Positions 1 through 9,684 are shown, numbered from the stretch's first letter. The stretch: DNA of 64,000 nt from Dactylosporangium roseum (GCF_025264685.1 NZ_CP073721.1:4393001-4457000), one strand, 5' to 3'. Translations and numbers: made by a program. The notes: a model not told the origin generated them from the sequence alone.

Positions 1-293
1 CCGGCGGCGCGGACCCGCCGCTGCGCGGCGGCGACCGCGGCGAACAGGGGCGACGGGCCGAACGGGCCGCGATGGTCCTGGACGGCGGTGGTGAAGACGT
101 CGACGGCGGTGCGTCCGGCCGTGCGGCTGCCCTCGCCGGCGCCCATCCCGTCGGCGACCACCGCGCACAGCCCCGGCCGCTGCCGCAGAGCGGCGGCGTG
201 CAGCACGTCGAAGTTGGCCGGGTATCGCCGGCCGGCATCGGTGGCGGAACCGACCCGCAACCTTCTCCCGGCGGCCTGCACGTCGATGTTCAT
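1..293 (-). CDS. PP2C-family protein phosphatase, N-terminal part (runs off window)
   Basis: Only the first ~97 codons are inside the window; the gene continues beyond base 1. Translation from the ATG at 293 gives a PP2C-like start: a short N-terminal segment, then VVADGMGAGEGSRTAG, which matches the metal-binding DGMG motif of PPM/PP2C Ser/Thr phosphatases (Asp coordinates the Mn/Mg pair). The family dephosphorylates Ser/Thr phosphoproteins and in actinobacteria often opposes Pkn kinases or anti-anti-sigma switches. The catalytic C-terminal part is not visible, so whether all metal ligands are present cannot be judged. The start is chosen because the frame upstream of it (294-432) shows no coding character. 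Confidence 0.72.
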   Translation of the reverse strand, partial: MNIDVQAAGRRLRVGSATDAGRRYPANFDVLHAAALRQRPGLCAVVADGMGAGEGSRTAGRTAVDVFTTAVQDHRGPFGPSPLFAAVAAAQRRVRAA

Positions 294-432
294 CGAGTCC
301 AGCCTATCCGGTGGCCGATCACCCGGTCGGCCGGCCGGCGGCGGCCCCGGCAGCGCGCGCCGAGCCACGGCGCCCGCCCGGCGACCGGCCCGTCCTCGAC
401 CCGCGGCCGTCGAGGCGCGCGGAAGGCGCGGA

Positions 433-717
433 TCAGCGGCGGGCGTAGACCTGCCAGGTGCCGTCCGGGCGGCGCTCCCAGCCGTCGATCTCGCCGCCCA
501 ACTCGGCGAACATGATCACCCGGTCGTAGATCCAGTCGGCGAAGTCGTCCTGCTCGGCCTCGTCGAGGCCGGCCCGGACGACCGCGCCGAACGTGATCAG
601 GCCGGTCCCTTCCAGCGGCGATGCGCCGAGGACGCCGATGACCTCTTCGGGCTCGACTTCCTCGCGCTCCTCGACCTCGAGGTAACCGCCGTCGGGCATC
701 TCCACCAGGAACGCCAA
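433..717 (-). CDS. Small acidic conserved hypothetical protein (94 aa)
   Basis: The family is not recognised. A TTG start at 717 is preferred because GAGGAAG lies 6-7 nt upstream, whereas a longer reading frame continues into sequence without coding character. The product is acidic in its first half (LEVEEREEVEPEEVIGVLG) and ends in a W-x-VYARR tail. No membrane segment or signal peptide is seen, so a small soluble cytoplasmic protein is likely. It reads in the same direction as the PP2C gene, 139 nt upstream of it, which might mean co-transcription. No function can be assigned. Confidence 0.55.
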   Translation of the reverse strand: MAFLVEMPDGGYLEVEEREEVEPEEVIGVLGASPLEGTGLITFGAVVRAGLDEAEQDDFADWIYDRVIMFAELGGEIDGWERRPDGTWQVYARR

Positions 718-1147
718 TGTCGTCTTCCTCAGCGCGTCGCTGCCGCCAGGCCGGCCCGGACACCGTCGGCGTCGCGGTTCGTACCGTACACCGGGGTGTC
801 CGGTCGCTGCCGCCGGCTGTCGTCGAGGTCGCCCGCGTCGTCCCCGGCGACCGGCGGCCCGATCCGGCCCGGACCGCCGATGTGCCCCGAACCACCGGTG
901 CCGATCTTCATACCGGAATTCCCCCAATCGGCACGGGCGCCGCGACACCCGGCCAACTCGCAGGTTACGCACAGCTTCGCGGCCGGTGGCGCCGACGGCG
1001 GCGAACCGACCGTCCGGGTGCCGCGTTCCGTCCGTACGGCCGTCGCGGTCCGGGTGCTGCCGTCCCGCCGTCCGGACCGTCCTTTCGGCAGGTGAGGCCG
1101 CCGTTCCGGCGATGCCGGCGGTCGATGGTCACCGGTACATTCGCCGG
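718..1147. other. Intergenic region with no recognisable gene
   Basis: This 430-bp stretch separates the divergent small protein (minus) and the AfsR-like ATPase (plus). Open frames cross it in several phases, but their translations are low-complexity Arg/Pro/Gly strings typical of GC-rich shadow frames. No hairpin, operator or RNA gene was recognised. It must hold the promoters of both flanking genes. Confidence 0.4.
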
Positions 1148-3280
1148 ATGGATCCCGCAGCCGCGAGCCACCCGGCGACGCTGCCGCGCCCGCTGACGTC
1201 GCTGGTCGGCCGCGACGCCGAGGTCCGCAGGGCCGCGCGCCTGCTCACGCCTTCCGGCACCCGCCTCGTCTCACTGGTCGGGACGGCCGGCTGCGGCAAG
1301 ACCCGCCTGGCGATCGCCGTCGCCGCGGCCGAGGCCGACCCGGTCCTGTTCGTCGACCTGTCCACGATGGACCCGGCAGCCGGTGCCGCCGGCTTCGTCC
1401 TCGACGTGCTCGGCGCCGCCCGCCGGCCCGACCTCGACGTCACCGACACCCTCCTCGAGACACTCGGCGACGGGCCGGCGCTGCTCGTGCTCGACAACTG
1501 CGAGCACGTCGCCGGCGCCGTCGCCGGCCTCGCCGAGCGGCTGCTGGCCGCGAAGCCGGCGCTACGGCTGCTGGCGACGAGCCGCCAGCCGCTCACGGTC
1601 GCCGCCGAGACCGTCCTCGCGGTGGAACCGCTCGACCCGGGGACGGCGCTGCGGCTGTTCGAGACCCGCATGTACGAGCGCACCGGCCGGCCGCTGCCCG
1701 AGACCCACCGGGCCGCCGCCGCCGCGATCTGCGACGCGCTCGACGGCCTGCCGCTCGCCGTCGAGCTGGCCGCCGCCCGCGCCGCGCTGCTGTCCGTGCC
1801 CGAGGTGCGCCGGCTCCTCGCCGACCGTTTCCGCGTGCTCGCCGACGCCAAGGCGGGCGGCCCCGAGCACCACCGCACGCTGCGGGCCGCCCTCGACTGG
1901 AGCTACCAGTTGCTCTCCCCCGGCAAGCAGGCCCTGCTGCGGCAGCTCGCGGTCTTCCAGGGCGGGTGGAGCGCCGAGGCGGCCGCGGTCCTGCCCGGGC
2001 ACCGGCCCGACCTCGTGGCCGCGCTGGCCGACCGGTCACTGGTCCTGGCCGACGGGGGCCGCGGCCGGATGCTGCAGACGGTCGCCGCCTACGCCACGGC
2101 CCGCCTCGCCGAGGCACCCGACGAGGCCCACGCGGCCCGCGACGCGCACGCCGCGCACTTCCTCGCCCTGGCCGAGCGGGCCGCCGCCGACCTCCGCGGC
2201 CCCGGCCAGCGCCGGTGGCTGCGCGTGCTCACCCTCGAACAGGACAACCTCCGCGCCGCCATGGCCTGGCTGTCCCGGCGCCCCGGCGGGCACGTCGAGG
2301 AGGACCTCCGGCTGGCCACGGCGATGGCGCCCTTCCAGCACTTCACCGGTGTGTACGGCCTGGGCCGCGACTGGCTGGCCGCCGCCCTTGACCGGCGCCC
2401 GGACGCGCCCGCCCCGGTCCGCGCCGCCGCCGCCTCGGCCGCCGCGACCCTGGCCATGCTCGCCTGCGACTACCCCGCGGCCGCGGACCTCGCCCACCGG
2501 GCGCTGGCCCTCGCGGCCGACGACCGGGTCCGGCTGCTGACCCTGCTGGGCTGCGTCGAACGGGAACGCGCCGCGTACGACCGGTCGCGCGAGCACCTCG
2601 ACGAGGCCCGGGCGCTCTACCGCGCGGCCGGGAACGCCTGGGGCGAGGGCCGCGCCGCCCAGCTCGCCGGTGCGACGGCCTGGCTCTCCGGCGACCTCGA
2701 CGGCGCCGCCGCCCTGCTCACCGCGAGCCGCACCGCGTTTCAGGACCTCGCGGACGACGAGTCCGCCGCGTCGTCGTCGACCCACCTCGGCGCGGTGGCC
2801 CACTTCCGCGGTGACCAGGTCACCGCCCGCCGCCACCTGGTCGACGCGCTGGACCGCTTCACCGAGCTGTCGTTCCCGGAGGGCATAGGGTGGGCGCAGG
2901 ACCTGCTCGGAAGGGTCGATCTCGCCGAGGACCGGCTGCCGTCGGCGACCGAGCGGCTGCGCTCCAGCCTGACGATCCACCGTCGGGTCGGCGACCGCTG
3001 GCGCTCGGCGAGCGTCCTCGAAGCCCTCGCCGAGGCCCGGCGCAGGAGTGGCGATCCCGCCCACGCCGCCGCGCTGCTCGGTGCCGCCGACGTGATCCGC
3101 CAGGAGATCGGCGCACCCACCCCGGCCTGCGAGCTCCCGTCGCGGCAGCACACGGAGGCCGAGCTGCGGGCCGCGCTGCCGCCGGAGACGTTCGCCCGCG
3201 CCCACCGCTTCGGCGCCCGCACCCCGGTCGACGAGCTGCTGCCCCTGTCGTCGGCCGCGCCGGTGCCGGTGACGCTGTAG
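1148..3280 (+). CDS. AfsR/SARP-like NTPase with TPR repeats, no DNA-binding domain (710 aa)
   Basis: The protein begins LTSLVGRDAEV, the usual entry to the AfsR/LuxR-LAL ATPase module. A P-loop GTAGCGKT follows at about residues 45-52 and a Walker B ALLVLDNCEHV at about 110-120; this is the predicted-ATPase/NB-ARC fold of STAND regulators. The C-terminal half is Ala/Leu-rich helical repeat (TPR-like). Family members usually carry an N-terminal BTAD/SARP or a C-terminal LuxR HTH; neither is visible, so this is either a stand-alone signalling ATPase or works with a partner. ATG 1148 is chosen because the family homology starts about 15 residues later and the upstream frame is non-coding in character. 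It is transcribed alone. Confidence 0.75.
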   Translation: MDPAAASHPATLPRPLTSLVGRDAEVRRAARLLTPSGTRLVSLVGTAGCGKTRLAIAVAAAEADPVLFVDLSTMDPAAGAAGFVLDVLGAARRPDLDVTDTLLETLGDGPALLVLDNCEHVAGAVAGLAERLLAAKPALRLLATSRQPLTVAAETVLAVEPLDPGTALRLFETRMYERTGRPLPETHRAAAAAICDALDGLPLAVELAAARAALLSVPEVRRLLADRFRVLADAKAGGPEHHRTLRAALDWSYQLLSPGKQALLRQLAVFQGGWSAEAAAVLPGHRPDLVAALADRSLVLADGGRGRMLQTVAAYATARLAEAPDEAHAARDAHAAHFLALAERAAADLRGPGQRRWLRVLTLEQDNLRAAMAWLSRRPGGHVEEDLRLATAMAPFQHFTGVYGLGRDWLAAALDRRPDAPAPVRAAAASAAATLAMLACDYPAAADLAHRALALAADDRVRLLTLLGCVERERAAYDRSREHLDEARALYRAAGNAWGEGRAAQLAGATAWLSGDLDGAAALLTASRTAFQDLADDESAASSSTHLGAVAHFRGDQVTARRHLVDALDRFTELSFPEGIGWAQDLLGRVDLAEDRLPSATERLRSSLTIHRRVGDRWRSASVLEALAEARRRSGDPAHAAALLGAADVIRQEIGAPTPACELPSRQHTEAELRAALPPETFARAHRFGARTPVDELLPLSSAAPVPVTL

Positions 3281-3463
3281 GACCGGACCGTGATCACCAC
3301 GTTGGGATGACCCGAACGGGTGAATCGGGCCCCGGCGAACCGGGTCCGGCCCGCGTGCCCGTATCGCATCTCCGGTGCAGGATCCCGACTTTCCGCAGAT
3401 TCCGGCCGAATGATCACCAGTCGCCCTATTTTCGGCTCATCTCCCCGACTGCATGGAGGTGCG

Positions 3464-3928
3464 ATGAGAATCCGGAGAGGTGTCGCCCTGACCGTCGCCG
3501 CGGGCGCGGTCGCCGTGGGCGCCGCGGTGCAGGCAGGCCCGGCGATCGCCGCCGACCAGGGCATGGCGCGCGGGGTCGTCGCCATCACCAACAGCGTCCG
3601 CGCGCGGGCCGGCTGCGGGCCGGTCACCCCGAACGCGCGGCTCAACCACGCCGCGTGGCTGCACTCGCTGGACATGGCCGGCCGGGGGTACTTCGCGCAC
3701 GGCCAGCCCGGCCACCGGGTCCGCGCCGCCGGGTACCGCTGGTCGGCGTACGGCGAGAACATCGCCTGGGGCCAGCGCAGCGCCGGCGAGGTCATGCGCG
3801 ACTGGATGAACAGCCCCGGCCACCGGGCCAACATCCTGAACTGCCGCTTCCGCAACGTGGGCGTCGCCGTCGTCTACAACGCCCGCGGCGTGCCGTTCTG
3901 GACCCAGGACTTCGCCAGTCCCCGGTGA
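3464..3928 (+). CDS. Secreted CAP/SCP-domain protein (154 aa)
   Basis: A GGAGGT ribosome site lies 3-4 nt before ATG 3464. Residues 1-29 form a classic Sec signal peptide (Arg-rich start, Ala/Val core, cleavage near AIA-AD). The mature part is a minimal CAP (CRISP/antigen 5/PR-1, SCP-like) domain with LNHAAWLHSLDMA, YFAHGQPGH, YGENIAWG and the near-C-terminal SPGHRANIL and WTQDF motifs, including the two conserved His and the Glu of the CAP cleft. Bacterial CAP proteins are extracellular; sterol/lipid binding or peptidoglycan-linked roles are known for the family but the substrate cannot be inferred here. The gene looks monocistronic. Confidence 0.85.
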   Translation: MRIRRGVALTVAAGAVAVGAAVQAGPAIAADQGMARGVVAITNSVRARAGCGPVTPNARLNHAAWLHSLDMAGRGYFAHGQPGHRVRAAGYRWSAYGENIAWGQRSAGEVMRDWMNSPGHRANILNCRFRNVGVAVVYNARGVPFWTQDFASPR

Positions 3929-4160
3929 GCGAGCGACGCGGCAGCGGCACTCAGCGGGTTCCCATCCAGTGTTCATCGCGCGTTGGCCTGAACCGCTGGA
4001 CAGAATGCCCCGTTGACCCCCTAATGGAATGCACCTCGCACCGGCACCCGCCCGCCGGTCGGGCCGCGTCCCGCAGTACCGCATCGCTCCGCCGCACGAT
4101 CACCGTTCCTCGCCGCACCAGCTTCCTGGGTGGCGCGCACCCTCCAACCGGGAGGCCGCC

Positions 4161-5426
4161 GTGAACGACATGACCTTCGCCGACGCGCCCCTCACCGAGG
4201 CCACGGCCGCCGCCTACGTCGCCGCCGCCGGGTTCCGGGTCGGCCCGGTCGGCCGGGTCGGTGTGGAGCTGGAGTACTGCGTCCGCGATCCGCGCCGCCC
4301 GCTGCACCGCCCGGCCGGGGCGCGGATCCTCGGCCTGCTCGCCCACCTGGGTGATCCGCTGCCGGGCGGCAGCGGGGTCAGCGTCGAGCCGGGCGGGCAG
4401 GTGGAGCTGTCCTCGGCGGTCGGCGCCGGCCTGGCGGACTGTGTCGCGGCGCTCGCCGCGGACCTCGCGCTGGTGCGGCACGAACTGGCCGCGCAGGGCC
4501 TCGTCCTGGACGGCACGGGGTTCGACACCGCGCGGCGGCCGCGGCTGGTGACGGACCACCCGCGATACGCGGCGCTGGCCGAGTACCACGACCGTTCGGG
4601 GCCCAAGGGCCTCGCCGTGATGTGCAACTCCGCCTCGATCCAGGTGTGCCTGGACGCCGGGACCGAGGAGGACGACTGGACGGACTTCCGCCGCCGCTGG
4701 TGGCTGGCGGACGCCATCGGGCCGGTGATGATGGCGGCGTTCGCCAATTCGCCCCAGGTGACCCGGTCGGGACGGCGGTGGGTGTCGTACCGGCAGGCGC
4801 TGCGCTTCGGCACCGACGCGAGCCGCACCCGGGCGCCCCGGCGCACCGACGACCCGCGCCGGGCGTGGGCGCGGTACGCGCTCGCGGCCCGGGTCGCGAT
4901 GATCGCCGGCACCGGACCGGCGCCGTGGCACGTGCCGTCCGGGCTGACCATGCGCGACTGGCTGCGTGGCCACGGGCCCCGGCCGGTGACCCTGGACGAC
5001 CTGGAGCGCCACCTCGGCACGCTCGTGCCGCCGGTACGGCCCCGCGGCTACCTGGAGCTGCGCATGATCGACCAGCAGCCGGGCGACGGCTGGGTCGTGC
5101 CCGCCGCCGTGGTCACCGCCCTGCTCGACGACCCCGAGGGTGCCCAGGCCGCCGCCGACGCCACCGAACACCTGCGCGCGCCGCTGCGCCGGCACCGCGA
5201 CTGGACCACCGCGGCCCGCGACGGGCTCGCCGACCCGGCGCTGGCCACCGCCGCGCTCGCCTGCTTCACCGCCGCCGAGGAGGTGCTGCGCCGCCGGGAC
5301 GCGCCGCTGCCGATCCGCGACGCGGTGGCCGCCTTCGTCGACCGGTACGTCCTGCGGGGGCGCTGCCCCGCCGACGACGTGCGCCGCGACTCGCGCCGGC
5401 GCCTCGGTGTGGTATCAACGGGGTGA
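4161..5426 (+). CDS. egtA: Glutamate-cysteine ligase EgtA-like (421 aa)
   Basis: The product resembles the actinobacterial GCS2-type ligase that makes gamma-glutamylcysteine for ergothioneine synthesis: VGVELEYCV near residue 35, SVEPGGQVELSS (glutamate/ATP-grasp site), GPKGLAVMCNSASIQVCLD and RPRGYLELRMIDQQP near residue 300. Length fits EgtA. GTG 4161 is preferred because GGGAGG lies about 5 nt upstream; an in-frame ATG follows at codon 4. The usual egtB/C/D/E neighbours are absent; the gene is followed 29 nt later by a PRPP synthetase. Either the ergothioneine genes lie elsewhere or this is a stand-alone gamma-Glu-Cys maker. Cytoplasmic. Confidence 0.82.
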   Translation: MNDMTFADAPLTEATAAAYVAAAGFRVGPVGRVGVELEYCVRDPRRPLHRPAGARILGLLAHLGDPLPGGSGVSVEPGGQVELSSAVGAGLADCVAALAADLALVRHELAAQGLVLDGTGFDTARRPRLVTDHPRYAALAEYHDRSGPKGLAVMCNSASIQVCLDAGTEEDDWTDFRRRWWLADAIGPVMMAAFANSPQVTRSGRRWVSYRQALRFGTDASRTRAPRRTDDPRRAWARYALAARVAMIAGTGPAPWHVPSGLTMRDWLRGHGPRPVTLDDLERHLGTLVPPVRPRGYLELRMIDQQPGDGWVVPAAVVTALLDDPEGAQAAADATEHLRAPLRRHRDWTTAARDGLADPALATAALACFTAAEEVLRRRDAPLPIRDAVAAFVDRYVLRGRCPADDVRRDSRRRLGVVSTG

Positions 5427-5455
5427 TTGTCCACCCTCTGCGAGGAGTCGTGCCC

Positions 5456-6394
5456 GTGCGGGACATCGCCGTGTTCAGTGGCAGCGCCCACCCCGAACTG
5501 GCCGAGGAGATCTGCGCCCAGCTTTCGGTGCCCCTCCTGCCGGTGCGGATCGACCGGTTCGCCAACGACTGCCTCGAGGTGCAGTTGCAGGCCAACTGCC
5601 GGGAACGTGACGTGTTTCTGATCCAGCCGCTCGTACCACCCGTGCAGGAGCATCTCGTCGAGCTGCTGCTGATGCTCGACGCGGCCAGGGGCGCCTCGGC
5701 GGCGCGCACGACGGTGGTGATGTCGCACTACGCGTACGCACGGTCGGACAAGAAGGACGAGCCGCGCATCTCGATCGGCGGCCGGCTCGTCGCCGACCTG
5801 CTCAGCGCGGCCGGCGCGTCGCGGGTGCTGACGCTCACGCTGCACTCGCCGCAGGTCCACGGGTTCTTCAGCGTCCCGGTCGACCACCTGCACGCGCTGC
5901 GGGAGCTGGCCGGGCACTTCCGCGGCGACGATCTCGCCAACAGCGTGGTCGTCTCGCCCGACCTCGGCAACGCGAAACCCGCCTCGGCGTTCGCGCGGAT
6001 GCTGGGTGTACCGGTGGCCGCCGGCGCCAAGCAGCGCTTCAGCGACGACCGCGTCGTGATCAGCACCATCATCGGCGACGTCGAGGGCAAGGACGTCATC
6101 GTCCTCGACGACGAGATCGCGCGGGGCAGCACGGTCGTCGAGCTCATCGACCGGCTCCGCGAGCGGGGTGTGGCGAGCATCCGGGTGGCGTGCACGCACG
6201 GCCTGTTCACCGACGGCGCCCTCGACCGTCTCGCCGCGCGGCCGGACGTGCTGGAGATCGTCTGCACCAACAGCGTGCCGATCCCGAAGGAGAAGTGGGC
6301 GCCGAAACTGCGGGTACTATCGATCGCTCCGGCGATGGCCGAGGCGATGCGGCGCATCCACAACGGCGAGTCGGTCAGCTCGCTGTTCCACTGA
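5456..6394 (+). CDS. Ribose-phosphate pyrophosphokinase-like protein (312 aa)
   Basis: The PRPP synthetase fold makes phosphoribosyl diphosphate from ribose-5-phosphate and ATP. Seen: IAVFSGSAHPELAEEI at the N-terminus, YARSDKKDEPRISIGGRLVADLL, LTLHSPQVHGFFSVPVDHL and the PRPP-loop region VIVLDDEIARGSTVVELI. The loop DDEIARGST deviates from the usual VDDxxxTGGT of housekeeping Prs, suggesting a paralogue rather than the main enzyme. The GTG at 5456 follows GAGGAG by 8 nt. The stop TGA overlaps the ATG of the downstream SARP gene (TGATG at 6392-6396), so the two are translationally coupled, and the gene lies 29 nt after egtA; the three may form one transcript. Confidence 0.8.
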   Translation: MRDIAVFSGSAHPELAEEICAQLSVPLLPVRIDRFANDCLEVQLQANCRERDVFLIQPLVPPVQEHLVELLLMLDAARGASAARTTVVMSHYAYARSDKKDEPRISIGGRLVADLLSAAGASRVLTLTLHSPQVHGFFSVPVDHLHALRELAGHFRGDDLANSVVVSPDLGNAKPASAFARMLGVPVAAGAKQRFSDDRVVISTIIGDVEGKDVIVLDDEIARGSTVVELIDRLRERGVASIRVACTHGLFTDGALDRLAARPDVLEIVCTNSVPIPKEKWAPKLRVLSIAPAMAEAMRRIHNGESVSSLFH

Positions 6395-9300
6395 TGCTCG
6401 CAGTCGGTGCTCTGGGCCCGTTGTGGGCCACGCTGGACGGTGCCCGCCTCGATCTCGGCGGTCCCCGGCAGCGTGCCGTCCTGGCCCGCCTCGTCGCCGC
6501 GGGCGGTCACGTCGTGCCCGCCGACCGGTTCGTCGACGACCTGTGGCAGGGCGAGCCGCCGCCGAAGGCCCTGGCGGCGTTGCAGGTCTACGTGTCGAAC
6601 CTCCGGCGGGTCCTCGAGCCCGGCCGCGCGCCGCGGACCCCGGCGACGGTGGTGGTGTCGGCCGCGCCCGGGTACGCGCTGCGCCTGCCCGTCGCGGCCG
6701 TCGACGCGTGGCGGTTCGCGGACCTGCTGCGCCGCGGCGGCGAGCTGGCCGCCGACGACCCGCGCGCCGCCGAGCCGCTGCTGCGCGAGGCCCTGGCGGT
6801 CTGGGCGGGGCCGGCGTTCGCCGAGTTCGCCGACGAGCCGTGGGCCGCGCCGGAGGTGGCCCGCCTCGAGGAGCTGCGCCTCGTGTGCGTGGAGACGGCG
6901 GGACAGGTGGCGCTGCGGCTGGGCGGTCAGCTCGCCGCCGCTCTCGCCGTGCCGGAGCTGGAGCGCCACGTGCAGGCCCACCCGCTCCGCGAGCAGGCGG
7001 TGCGCCTGCTCGCCACGGCCCTGTACCGGGCCGGTCGCCAGGCCGATGCCCTCGCCGCGCTGCGCCAGGCCCGGCGGCGGCTCGCCGACGAGCTCGGCGT
7101 CGACCCCGGCCCGGCGCTGCGCGCCCTCGAGGCCGACGTGCTGGCGCAGGCGCCGCACCTGGACACGGTCGCCGGCAACACCGGGACCGCACCGGCGCCG
7201 GCGGTCCCGGTGCCCGCCCCGGCCACGGCGCCCGCCGGCGTGGGCCGTGACGCCGAGCTGGCCCGCCTCCGGCAGGTGGCGGCGGCGGCCGAGCGGACCG
7301 GGCTGCGGGTCGTGTGGGTCGGCGGCGAGCCCGGCGCCGGGAAGACGACCCTGCTGCGGATGTTCGCCGCCGAGCTGCGGGGCCGGGGCTGGCGGGTCGC
7401 GTGGGGCCGCTGCCCGGAGGTCGACGGTGCGCCGCCGGCCTGGGCGTGGAGCGAAATCCTGCGGGAGCTGGCGGACCTGCCGGACCAGCCCGGTGGCGAG
7501 GCCCTGGCGCCGCTGCTGGCCGGCGAGGCGCCCGCGGGGAGCCAGTTCCAGCTCGCGCAGGCGGTCGGCGACCGGCTCGGCGGCGCCGGGCCGCTGCTCG
7601 TGGTCCTCGACGACATCCACCGGGCCGACGGCGAGACGTTGCAGGTGCTGCGCCACCTCGCCGCCGCGCTCGCCGAGCGGCCGCTGCTCGTGGTCGCGAC
7701 CCACCGGCCCGGCGAGGCGCAGCCGCAGCTCGACGGCGCGCGGGCGGCCCTGGCCGGGCCCCGCTCGACCGACCTCGACCTGGGCGGGCTCGGCGCGGAC
7801 GCCGCCGCCGCGCTGCTGCACGCGCACCTCGGCACCGCGCTCGACCCGCAGACGGCGGTCGTGGTGCACCGGCGCACCGGAGGAAACCCGCTGTTCCTCA
7901 TCGAGACCGCCCGGCTCATCTCGGCGGAGGGGCCGAGCAGCGCCGTCGGCGCGATCCCGGCCGGCATCGGCCACGTCCTGCGGCGGCGCCTGGCCCGCCT
8001 GCCCGCTCCGGCCCAGACCGTCCTGCGGCACGCCGCCGTCGTCGGCCGCGACGTCGACATCGACGTGCTCGTCGCGGCGAGCGGCACCGACGAGGACGCC
8101 GTGCTCGACGGGCTGGAGGCCGGGGTCCTCGCCGGGCTGCTGGAGGAGCCGGCTCCCGGGCTGGTCCGGTTCACGCACGCGCTGCTGCGCGACGTGCTCT
8201 ACGACGACATGCCGCTGCTGCGCCGGCGCCGGCTGCACGAGCGGGTGCTCGCCACGCTGGAGACCAGCCGGCCCGGCGACGCGGCGGCGCTCGGCCACCA
8301 CGCGCTCGCCGCCGTCACGCCGGCGTCGGCCGTCCGGACCGCCGGTCACGCGGCCGCGGCCGCCCGGCAGGCCGCGGCGCTCTTCGCGCACCGTGAGGCG
8401 GCGGCGCTGTGGCAGGGCGCCCTCGACGCGCTCGCCCTGCTCCCCGAGCCGGATCCGCGGCAGCGCCTCGACCTGCTGTGCGGGCTGGTGTCCGCCCGGG
8501 CCAACGCCGGCGACGTGGCGGGCGCCCGGACCGCGCGGGGCGAGGCCGTCACGGTGGCCCGGACCCTGCCCGGCATCGCGCCGCTGCGGCGGGCGTTGTC
8601 CACGTTCGACGCCCCGGTGTCGTGGTCGATCCGCCAGGCGCGGTACGTCGACTGGCCGCTCGTCGAGCTGCTGGAGGATGCCCTGGCCGCCGATCCGGCG
8701 CCGGATCCGCTGCTGCGCTGCCGGCTGCTGGTGGCGCTGGTGTACGAGCTGGAGGGCGACGACCTCGCCCGCTGCGCCGACGCCAGCGCGGAGGCGCTGC
8801 GCATCGGCCGGGACAGCGGCGACCCGCGGCTGCTCTGCCAGGCGCTCAACGCCCGGTACTTCGCCGTGCTCAACCCCGGCCGCCGGCACGAGCTGCCCGC
8901 GGTCGGCGCGGAGCTGCTGGAGGTCGCCGAGCGGGCCGGGCTGCCGGGCTTCCAGACCCAGGCGCACCACGTGCTGTTCCAGGTGGCGCTGGAGCGCAAC
9001 GACTTCGCCGCCGCCCAGGACCACATCGACCGGGCCCTGCAACTGTCGACGTCCGGGCAGCTCGACGCGACGCTGTCGGTGATGCTGATCTTCGACGCGA
9101 TCCGGGCGCTGTTCGCCGGGGACTTCGCCGAGGCCGAGCGGCGCTACACCGGACTCGCCGAGCGCATCGAGCGCGCCGGGCTGCAGAACGCGACCCACGT
9201 CGGCCTGGTCGGGGTGTTCTACGTGCGGACGGCGCAGCGGCTCGCGCACACCTGCCTGCCGATGCTCGAACCGCTCACCGCGGTCGCGCCCGACGAGGCC

Positions 9301-9678
9301 AACGAGCTGGTGGTGCGCGCCCTCGTCGACGGCGGCCGGCTCGACGAGGCACGGGTCCGGTGGGCGCGGCGGTCCACCGGGATCCGCGAGGACTACTACT
9401 GGCTGGCCTGGACGGCGCTGCGGGCGGAGTCCGCGGTCGCGCTGGGCGACCGGCCGGAGGCGGCGGCCTGCTACGCGGCGCTGCTGCCGTGGACGGGGCA
9501 GTTCGCCGGGCTCGCCAGCGGCACGATCGCCGGTCCGCCGGTCGACCTGGTGCTCGGCCTCCTCGCGGCGTTCCTCGGCGATCCGCCGGCGGCCCGCCGG
9601 CACTTCACCGACGCCCGGGACCTCGCCGGGCGGATGGGGGCCGCGCACTGGGCCGCGCAGGCCGCCGAGCACCTGTGA
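6394..9678 (+). CDS. Large SARP regulator: BTAD + AAA ATPase + TPR (1094 aa)
   Basis: Residues 1-90 form an OmpR-like winged helix (LDLGGPRQRAVLARLV, then LQVYVSNLRRVL and GYALRLP) and about 95-245 a BTAD domain ending LADELGVDPGPALRALEADVL; this is the SARP architecture. After a Pro/Ala linker come VGRDAELARLRQV and a P-loop GEPGAGKTTLL near residue 310, Walker B LLVVLDDIH, then a long TPR-like C-terminus. Large SARPs activate secondary-metabolite or stress genes by binding direct repeats. Coupling by TGATG to a PRPP synthetase-like gene is unusual. No biosynthetic cluster is adjacent, so the target is unknown. Confidence 0.85.
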   Translation: MLAVGALGPLWATLDGARLDLGGPRQRAVLARLVAAGGHVVPADRFVDDLWQGEPPPKALAALQVYVSNLRRVLEPGRAPRTPATVVVSAAPGYALRLPVAAVDAWRFADLLRRGGELAADDPRAAEPLLREALAVWAGPAFAEFADEPWAAPEVARLEELRLVCVETAGQVALRLGGQLAAALAVPELERHVQAHPLREQAVRLLATALYRAGRQADALAALRQARRRLADELGVDPGPALRALEADVLAQAPHLDTVAGNTGTAPAPAVPVPAPATAPAGVGRDAELARLRQVAAAAERTGLRVVWVGGEPGAGKTTLLRMFAAELRGRGWRVAWGRCPEVDGAPPAWAWSEILRELADLPDQPGGEALAPLLAGEAPAGSQFQLAQAVGDRLGGAGPLLVVLDDIHRADGETLQVLRHLAAALAERPLLVVATHRPGEAQPQLDGARAALAGPRSTDLDLGGLGADAAAALLHAHLGTALDPQTAVVVHRRTGGNPLFLIETARLISAEGPSSAVGAIPAGIGHVLRRRLARLPAPAQTVLRHAAVVGRDVDIDVLVAASGTDEDAVLDGLEAGVLAGLLEEPAPGLVRFTHALLRDVLYDDMPLLRRRRLHERVLATLETSRPGDAAALGHHALAAVTPASAVRTAGHAAAAARQAAALFAHREAAALWQGALDALALLPEPDPRQRLDLLCGLVSARANAGDVAGARTARGEAVTVARTLPGIAPLRRALSTFDAPVSWSIRQARYVDWPLVELLEDALAADPAPDPLLRCRLLVALVYELEGDDLARCADASAEALRIGRDSGDPRLLCQALNARYFAVLNPGRRHELPAVGAELLEVAERAGLPGFQTQAHHVLFQVALERNDFAAAQDHIDRALQLSTSGQLDATLSVMLIFDAIRALFAGDFAEAERRYTGLAERIERAGLQNATHVGLVGVFYVRTAQRLAHTCLPMLEPLTAVAPDEANELVVRALVDGGRLDEARVRWARRSTGIREDYYWLAWTALRAESAVALGDRPEAAACYAALLPWTGQFAGLASGTIAGPPVDLVLGLLAAFLGDPPAARRHFTDARDLAGRMGAAHWAAQAAEHL

Positions 9679-9684
9679 CCCGGG

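Noticed and set aside
5728..9672. A 1314-codon open frame on the minus strand opposite the SARP gene
   Set aside because: The translation is Arg/Gly/Pro/Val-rich low complexity with no domain and lies antiparallel to a well-supported plus-strand gene; it is a consequence of high GC and lack of stops.
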